Positions 59,464 through 64,000 of a stretch of 64,000 nt of DNA are shown in pieces. Below the pieces are notes generated by a model. It worked only from the letters and a program-made list of their open reading frames with translations, was not told where the DNA came from and made no database searches. This DNA is from Streptomyces sporangiiformans. Lineage in GTDB: Bacteria > Actinomycetota > Actinomycetes > Streptomycetales > Streptomycetaceae. How positions within the stretch are numbered: position 1 is the stretch's first letter; each line of letters opens with the position of its first letter. The translations under genes were made by a program, and so were the position numbers. Where the stretch lies: assembly GCF_005768555.2 (NCBI RefSeq), contig NZ_VCHX02000043.1, positions 2,191 through 66,190 of the forward strand. The letters run 5' to 3'.

Positions 59464-60962
59464 TGGCGGCGCCGCGCCGGATCGCCGTCATCGGACTCGG
59501 CGCGATCTCCCGGTTCTATCTGGCCGCGGTCGAGGCATCGGCGGCGGCCTGGCAGCTCGCGGCCGTCTGCGACGTGTCGCCGGAACGGCTGGCCCCTCAC
59601 CGTGACCGTTGTCCCGTCTTCACCGACCATCGCGCGCTGCTCGCGGAGGCACGGCTGGACGCGGTGGTCGTCGCGGTGCCCAACGACCGGCACGCGGCGA
59701 TCACGGCGGACGTCCTCGCCGCCGGCCTCCCGGTCTGTGTGGAGAAGCCGTTGGCCACTCGCGCGGCCGACGCGGAGGCGCTGGTCGAACAGGCCAGGGC
59801 TCGCGGAGTGTGCCTGTTCACCGCGTTCCACCGCCGCTACAACCGTGAGGTCCGACGACTCGGCCGTGAGCTGCGCGCGGGCGCCGCGCCGGCCGAGCTC
59901 GCCATCCGCTACTTCGAGCGGATCGAGGAGCACATCGGCGACGACGCCTGGTATCTGGACCCGGCGCGGTGCGGCGGCGGTTGCGTCGCCGACAACGGGC
60001 CGAACGCCTACGACCTCGCGCGGCTGCTGGCCGGCGAGGTGCGGGTGGAGCACGCGGAGGTGGTCCGGGACCGGTTCGGGACCGACCGGCGGGCCACGGT
60101 GCGGCTGCGCTCGCGCGACGGCCTGCCGGTGCGGGTCGAGCTCGACTGGTCGTACCCGGGTGAGGTGAAGGACGTCACGGTGCGGCTGGCGGACGGTGCC
60201 GTGCGCACGGCCGACATGCTGCGGGGGTTTCGGGCGTTCAAGGGCTCGCTGTGGCACGAGTACGTCGGGGTGCTCGACGACTTCGACCACGCGATCCGTA
60301 TGGCCACCGACCGCACCGGTGACGGGCTCGTCGCGCTCTCGCTGGTCGAGGAGACGTACCGGCTCGCGTGCCACCCGCCGGCCCGCGTGCCGGGGAGCCG
60401 CGGGCGCCCGGCCGAGGACGGAGACCAACCGATGCATGGCGGAAGCCACGAACCGACGCACCGCGAGAGCCGCCAACTGACGAACGGCGAGACCCACGAA
60501 CCGATGCACGGCGAGAGCGTCGTCAAGTATGCGACCCACGGCACCCTGGTCAAGGTCCTGACCCATCGCAGGGACGACCGGGGGATGCGGCTGGAGGACT
60601 TCGCCAGCCGCTGCGTCCGCCGGGGTGAGATCCATGAGCTGGTGACCACCGATCAGCGGGAGACGGCCGCGGGCACCCGGGTGGACCGGGTCGGCTTCCT
60701 CGGCTTCGCGGAGATGGGCTGCGGCGGCGTTCTCGACCGGGGCGACCAGGTCTGGATCGACGGTCGGCCGGTCGGCACCGTCCTCGGCTTCGACTCCTGC
60801 CACTTCCCCAACCACTACAACATCCTGATCTCCGTCCCCGAGCCGGTGACCGGCCGTGACCTGGCGCTGGCACCCCGGGCCGACGTCCGGTTCGTCCCCG
60901 CAGCGGCCGAGCCGGACGGCACCACCGAGATGCCCGAGGAAGAAGTCGAGGAGCTTCGATGA
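59463..60962 (+). CDS. Gfo/Idh/MocA oxidoreductase 2 fused to an unrecognised C-terminal domain
   Basis: 499 residues. Residues about 1-315 form a Gfo/Idh enzyme: IAVIGLGAISRFYLAAVEAS, AVVVAVPNDRHAAITADVLA, VCVEKPLATRAADAEALVEQ, and GGCVADNGPNAYDLARLLAG (G-N-Y-D site). A repetitive hydrophilic linker (EPMHGES-type units) leads to a compact domain at about 360-499, with KYATHGTLVKVLTHRRDDRG, EIHELVTTDQRETAAGTRVD, GFLGFAEMGCGGVLDRGDQV and FDSCHFPNHYNILISVPEPV. I do not recognise that domain; its conserved Cys, His and Asn suggest a binding or catalytic role. Confidence 0.82.
   Translation: MAAPRRIAVIGLGAISRFYLAAVEASAAAWQLAAVCDVSPERLAPHRDRCPVFTDHRALLAEARLDAVVVAVPNDRHAAITADVLAAGLPVCVEKPLATRAADAEALVEQARARGVCLFTAFHRRYNREVRRLGRELRAGAAPAELAIRYFERIEEHIGDDAWYLDPARCGGGCVADNGPNAYDLARLLAGEVRVEHAEVVRDRFGTDRRATVRLRSRDGLPVRVELDWSYPGEVKDVTVRLADGAVRTADMLRGFRAFKGSLWHEYVGVLDDFDHAIRMATDRTGDGLVALSLVEETYRLACHPPARVPGSRGRPAEDGDQPMHGGSHEPTHRESRQLTNGETHEPMHGESVVKYATHGTLVKVLTHRRDDRGMRLEDFASRCVRRGEIHELVTTDQRETAAGTRVDRVGFLGFAEMGCGGVLDRGDQVWIDGRPVGTVLGFDSCHFPNHYNILISVPEPVTGRDLALAPRADVRFVPAAAEPDGTTEMPEEEVEELR
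60421..60525. repeat. Degenerate coding repeat in the oxidoreductase linker
   Basis: Units of roughly 21-30 bp reading CCGATGCA(T/C)GGCG and (A/G)CCCACGAACCGA recur four times, encoding MHG(G/E)S and THEP-like peptides. They form a flexible linker between the two domains of the fusion protein. Confidence 0.6.
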
Positions 60963-61435
60963 CCGCTGACATGTCGGACACCACCCAAGGCCGTGACCGG
61001 GTCGACGTGATGGCCGCCGCGCCCGCCGCCTACCACGCCATGGTCGCCTTCCAGCAGGCGGCCGGCGGAGAACTCGACGCCCGGCTCGCCGAGTTGGTGC
61101 GGGTGCGGGTGTCGCAGATCAACGGCTGCGCGTTCTGCGTGGATCTGCACACCCGCGCGGCCCGGGAAGCCGGCGAGAGTGAGCAGCGGCTCCACCTGCT
61201 CGCCGCATGGCGTGAAACGGCGCTGTTCCGCCCGGCCGAACGGGCGGCGCTCGCCCTCGCCGAGACGGTGACGCGGCTTCCGGCGGCCGGTGTGCCCGAT
61301 GCCGTCTACGCCGAGGCGGCGGCCTGGTTCGACGAGTCCGACCTGGCCCATCTGCTGTGGACGATCGCGGCGGTCAATGTCTGGAACCGGGTCGCGGTCT
61401 CCACCCGCATGGGGCTGCTGACTCAGCCCGTCTGA
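60959..61435 (+). CDS. AhpD/carboxymuconolactone-decarboxylase-like protein
   Basis: 158 residues. LAELVRVRVSQINGCAFCVD LHTRAA carries the C-x-x-C-x-x-x-H motif of AhpD alkylhydroperoxidases, followed by LAAWRETALFRPAERAALAL and DLAHLLWTIAAVNVWNRVAV. The family removes peroxides using its cysteine pair. In the operon it may protect oxidation-prone intermediates or catalyse a step. ATG overlaps the fusion-gene stop by 4 bp; it is the last gene of the plus-strand run. Confidence 0.87.
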   Translation: MTADMSDTTQGRDRVDVMAAAPAAYHAMVAFQQAAGGELDARLAELVRVRVSQINGCAFCVDLHTRAAREAGESEQRLHLLAAWRETALFRPAERAALALAETVTRLPAAGVPDAVYAEAAAWFDESDLAHLLWTIAAVNVWNRVAVSTRMGLLTQPV

Positions 61436-61546
61436 GGCGTCGGGTGCCGGGGGCGCGGCGTGCCGGGGGGGGGGCGCGGGGTGCCGCGGGCTCAGGTGTG
61501 ACGGGACCAGTGGTGCCGCATCTGCCAGGGAGGCGCTTTCTATTCA

Positions 61547-61583
61547 TTGCAGGTAAGAGCCTGCAAGGCATACTGTGGCGCAT
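61547..61583 (+). promoter_or_regulatory. Promoter/operator of the molybdate regulator
   Basis: TTGCAGG (61547-61553) and CCTGCAA (61560-61566) form a perfect 7-bp inverted repeat with 6-bp spacing. The left arm doubles as a -35 (TTGCAG), with CATACT (61569-61574) as -10 after 16 bp. The ATG at 61584 is 9 nt past the -10, so translation is probably near-leaderless. An autoregulator bound here would block its own promoter. Confidence 0.6.
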
Positions 61584-61979
61584 ATGCAGTCCTATACCAT
61601 CGGGCAGGCGGCTCGTCTCCTCGGCGTCAGTCCCGACACGGCGCGCCGCTGGGCGGACGCCGGCCGGGTGGCGACCCACCGCGACGAAGGCGGTCGCCGC
61701 GTCATCGACGGCCGGGATCTGGCCGCCTTCTCCGTCGAGCTCGCGCAGAGCGGCACCGACGAGGACGAGACCCCGTACACCTCGGTCCGTAACGCGTTCC
61801 CCGGCATCGTCACCGCGGTGAAGCTCGGCGACGTCGCCGCCCAGGTCGAGATCCAGGCGGGGCCGCACCGGCTGGTCTCCCTGCTGACCCGGGAGGCCGT
61901 CGAGGAGCTGGGTCTGGAGGTCGGTATGCGGGCCACCGCCCGCGTGAAGTCGACCAACGTGCACATCGACCGCGGCTGA
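61584..61979 (+). CDS. MerR/excisionase-type HTH plus TOBE (Mop) molybdate-binding regulator
   Basis: 131 residues. [27 protein letters not shown] is a MerR/BldC-like helix-turn-helix (residues 3-30). The second half, [20 protein letters not shown] then [20 protein letters not shown] and [10 protein letters not shown], is a TOBE/Mop domain that binds molybdate. It replaces ModE in many actinobacteria. Starts at ATG 61584; GTG 61575 is also in frame. It stands upstream of modA and likely represses the transporter when molybdate is plentiful. Confidence 0.88.
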   Translation: MQSYTIGQAARLLGVSPDTARRWADAGRVATHRDEGGRRVIDGRDLAAFSVELAQSGTDEDETPYTSVRNAFPGIVTAVKLGDVAAQVEIQAGPHRLVSLLTREAVEELGLEVGMRATARVKSTNVHIDRG

Positions 61980-62082
61980 TCACGCCGAGCGCCGACCGCC
62001 GCCCGTCGACCGCCCAGCCGATCGCCGCAGCCCAGGTCGACCACAGCCCGCGTCGACCACAGCCCCCGAGGAGCCCCGCCGC

Positions 62083-62880
62083 ATGTCTTCCGCCCTCACT
62101 CCCACCCGCACCGGGCGCCGCGCCGCGGCCGCCGCGCTGACCGGTGCCCTGCTCCTGACGCTGGCCGCCTGCGGCAACGACGACGACACCCAGCAGACCA
62201 GTGGGGCTTCGGACACCGCGCACCTCACCGTGCTGGCCGCCTCCTCCCTGACCGACGTGTTCAAGACCGCGGGGGCGGCGTACGAGAAGGAGCATCCGGG
62301 TACGAAGCTGACCTTCTCCTTCGCCGGATCGCAGGAACTGGCCGCACAGGTCGAGCAGGGTGCCCCGGCCGACGCGCTCGTGACCGCCGACACCAAGACG
62401 ATGGACGGGCTGCGGGACGACACCGGCACGCCGACCGTCATAGCCAAGAACCGCCTGGTCATCGCCGTCGGCGCGGGCAACCCGAAGAAGATCGCCGGCC
62501 TGAAGGATCTCGCCGACAGCGGGACGAAGGTCGTGCTCGCGGCGCCCGAGGTGCCGGTCGGCCGGTACAGCAGGCAGATCCTGGACGACCAGAAGATCAC
62601 CGTGAAGCCGGTCTCCGAGGAACCCAATGTCCGCGCCGTGCTCAGCAAGGTCGAGCTCGGCGAGGCGGACGCGGGCATCGTCTACAAGACCGACGCGGCC
62701 ACGGCCACGGACAAGACCGACACGGTCACGATCCCCGAGGACCAGAACACCATCGCCTCGTACCCGGCGGCCACCCTGAAGGAATCGCAGCACTCCACGG
62801 CCGCCGCGGCCTTCGTGAAATGGCTGTCCTCGGCCGAGGCCCAGCGGATCCTCCACGCGGCGGGCTTCGAGAAGCCGTGA
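62083..62880 (+). CDS. modA: Molybdate ABC transporter substrate-binding lipoprotein
   Basis: 265 residues. Signal with lipobox LAAC, then [48 protein letters not shown] and [20 protein letters not shown], all standard ModA motifs including the Ser residues that hold the oxyanion. It captures molybdate (or tungstate) outside the membrane. It lies 103 bp after the regulator and 4 bp overlaps the permease start. Confidence 0.94.
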   Translation: MSSALTPTRTGRRAAAAALTGALLLTLAACGNDDDTQQTSGASDTAHLTVLAASSLTDVFKTAGAAYEKEHPGTKLTFSFAGSQELAAQVEQGAPADALVTADTKTMDGLRDDTGTPTVIAKNRLVIAVGAGNPKKIAGLKDLADSGTKVVLAAPEVPVGRYSRQILDDQKITVKPVSEEPNVRAVLSKVELGEADAGIVYKTDAATATDKTDTVTIPEDQNTIASYPAATLKESQHSTAAAAFVKWLSSAEAQRILHAAGFEKP

Positions 62881-64000
62881 CCACCCTCGGGAGCAAGCGC
62901 ATCCATGACCCCGGGAGCAACCGCCCCCGTGGCAGCGGGAGCGAGCGCCCCCGCGGCTCCTGGAACAACCGCACCCGTGCCACCCGTGCCGTCCGCGCCC
63001 CCCTCCCGCTGGCCCTCCCCGCCCTGCTCGCCATCGCGTTCCTGCTCCTCCCGCTGGCCGGCATCCTGGCCCGCACCGACTGGGGCGACTTGGGCGAGCA
63101 CCTGAGCAGCCCGGGCACGAGCGAGGCGCTGCGGCTCTCGCTGGTCGTGTCCTTCTGGTCGCTGGGGCTGTCGCTCGTACTCGGCGTGCCGCTGGCCTGG
63201 CTGCTCGCCCGTGTGCCGTTCCCCGGCAAGGCCCTCGTCCGTTCGCTCGTCCTGCTGCCGATGGTGCTGCCGCCCACCGTCGGCGGTGTCGCGCTGCTGC
63301 TCGCCTTCGGCCGGCGTGGGCTGCTCGGGCCCTGGCTGGAGGACGTCTTCGGCGTCACCCTGCCGTTCCACACCTCCGGCGCGGTCCTCGCGGCCACTTT
63401 CGTCGCGATGCCGTTCCTCGTGATCAGCCTCGAAGGAGCGCTCGCGGGGCTGCGGCCGAGTTACGAGGAGACCGCCGCGTCGCTGGGAGCCTCGCCGGTA
63501 CGTGTGTTCCGCACGGTGACGTTGCCCATGGTGGCCCCGGGGCTCGTCGCCGGAGCCGCGCTGACCTGGGCCCGTGCCCTCGGGGAGTTCGGCGCCACCA
63601 TCACCTTCGCGGGCAACCTTCCGGGGACCACCCAGACCCTGCCCCTCCAGGTGTATCTGCTCCTCCAGGACACCCCGGAGGCCGCGACCTCCGTCTCGCT
63701 GCTGCTGCTCGCCATCGCGATGACGGTGCTCGTCGCGCTGCGCGGCCGCTTCATGGGGACGCCGGGCAGCTCCTCTCGCCCGTATGCGCCCGAGCAGCCA
63801 GAGTCCCACGCGGACGAGGCGAGTTCACCGGCGGACAGCCGTCCCGAGCCGCTCGCCCCAGGCCGGCAACCGCCGGACCAGCAACCCCCGGACGACGAGC
63901 GCCCGGACGGCAAACGCTGGTCCCTGCACGCCGAGATCACCGGATTCAACCTGCTCGTCCTGGACGCCGACCCCGGTACCACCATCGCCGTGGTCGGCCC
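62877..64000 (+). CDS. modB: ModB permease reading in frame into a ModC-like ATPase (fused; 3' end outside window)
   Basis: GTG 62877 overlaps the modA stop. After about 50 basic residues comes a five-helix permease: [60 protein letters not shown] and the EAA loop [20 protein letters not shown]. After the last helix ([20 protein letters not shown]) the frame runs without a stop through about 60 Pro/Asp/Glu-rich residues. It then enters [28 protein letters not shown], the start of an ABC ATPase just before Walker A. So ModB and ModC appear fused. The sequence ends before the rest of the ATPase. Confidence 0.82.
   Translation, partial: MTTLGSKRIHDPGSNRPRGSGSERPRGSWNNRTRATRAVRAPLPLALPALLAIAFLLLPLAGILARTDWGDLGEHLSSPGTSEALRLSLVVSFWSLGLSLVLGVPLAWLLARVPFPGKALVRSLVLLPMVLPPTVGGVALLLAFGRRGLLGPWLEDVFGVTLPFHTSGAVLAATFVAMPFLVISLEGALAGLRPSYEETAASLGASPVRVFRTVTLPMVAPGLVAGAALTWARALGEFGATITFAGNLPGTTQTLPLQVYLLLQDTPEAATSVSLLLLAIAMTVLVALRGRFMGTPGSSSRPYAPEQPESHADEASSPADSRPEPLAPGRQPPDQQPPDDERPDGKRWSLHAEITGFNLLVLDADPGTTIAVVG

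Noticed and set aside
61440..61500. G-rich tract after the AhpD-like gene as a gene or RNA
   Set aside because: Only short GTGCCGGGGGCGCGG-type repeats are seen; no frame, hairpin or promoter could be supported.

Overview
The window is very G+C-rich DNA with many GTG starts, dense ATGA/GTGA stop-start overlaps, twin-arginine and lipobox export signals, a DUF397/DUF5753 regulator pair and short regulatory gaps. This is typical of a Streptomyces chromosome, probably an accessory or arm region rich in uptake, catabolism and specialised metabolism. I see no rRNA, tRNA, CRISPR array, transposase or integrase.

Layout. (1) 1-3.8 kb: a ribose-type sugar ABC importer (ATPase cut by the window edge), the N-terminal remnant of a Gfo/Idh oxidoreductase, and a divergent LacI regulator with a palindromic operator. 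(2) 3.9-19.5 kb: an organosulfur-scavenging island. It holds an Rrf2 regulator without cysteines, a TauD dioxygenase, several flavin (LLM) monooxygenases, an SsuABC importer, an SfnB-like flavoprotein, a winged-helix regulator, a GNAT acetyltransferase, an amino-acid/cystine-type ABC importer and an FMN reductase. Three tiny genes, two of them divergent and apparently leaderless, encode peptides with an H(V/I)D(L/F)...SA.C ending. They look like cysteine-sensing attenuator leaders. The order LLM - GNAT - permease - ATPase - binding protein resembles the Bacillus yxe/ytm S-alkylcysteine salvage operons. (3) 19.6-31.4 kb: a nine-gene aromatic catabolism operon (CoA ligase, GalB-like PIG-L protein, Rieske oxygenase with reductase, hydrolase, CatC-like protein, SDR, LigA, LigB), with a divergent two-component system and another SDR. 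(4) 31.4-37.3 kb: an orphan histidine kinase, a DUF4333 protein, and an arabinose-polymer locus (GH51, GH27, LacI). (5) 37.6-39.7 kb: a DUF397/XRE pair and a truncated sigma-factor fragment with a membrane protein.

(6) 39.8-61.4 kb: the most novel part, probably an uncharacterised biosynthetic cluster without PKS or NRPS genes. A minus-strand operon encodes a methyltransferase, a double CaiB-type CoA transferase, two acyl-CoA/AMP ligases, an epoxidase-like flavoprotein, a UbiA prenyltransferase and an amine-oxidase-like flavoprotein. Two exported proteins lie upstream, one resembling an allene-oxide-cyclase barrel. Next come a nucleotide-sugar 6-dehydrogenase, two DegT aminotransferases and a tightly overlapping plus-strand operon (Gfo/Idh, TIM-barrel isomerase, M20 hydrolase, Ldh2 dehydrogenase, Gfo/Idh fused to an unrecognised domain, AhpD-like protein). 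The second half suggests an amino-sugar, amino-uronic acid or aminocyclitol unit; the first half suggests an isoprenoid/acyl unit.

(7) 61.5-64.0 kb: a molybdate locus with a HTH-TOBE regulator, ModA, and a ModB permease that reads in frame into a ModC-like ATPase and runs off the window.

All functional statements come from reading motifs by eye; no database search was possible.
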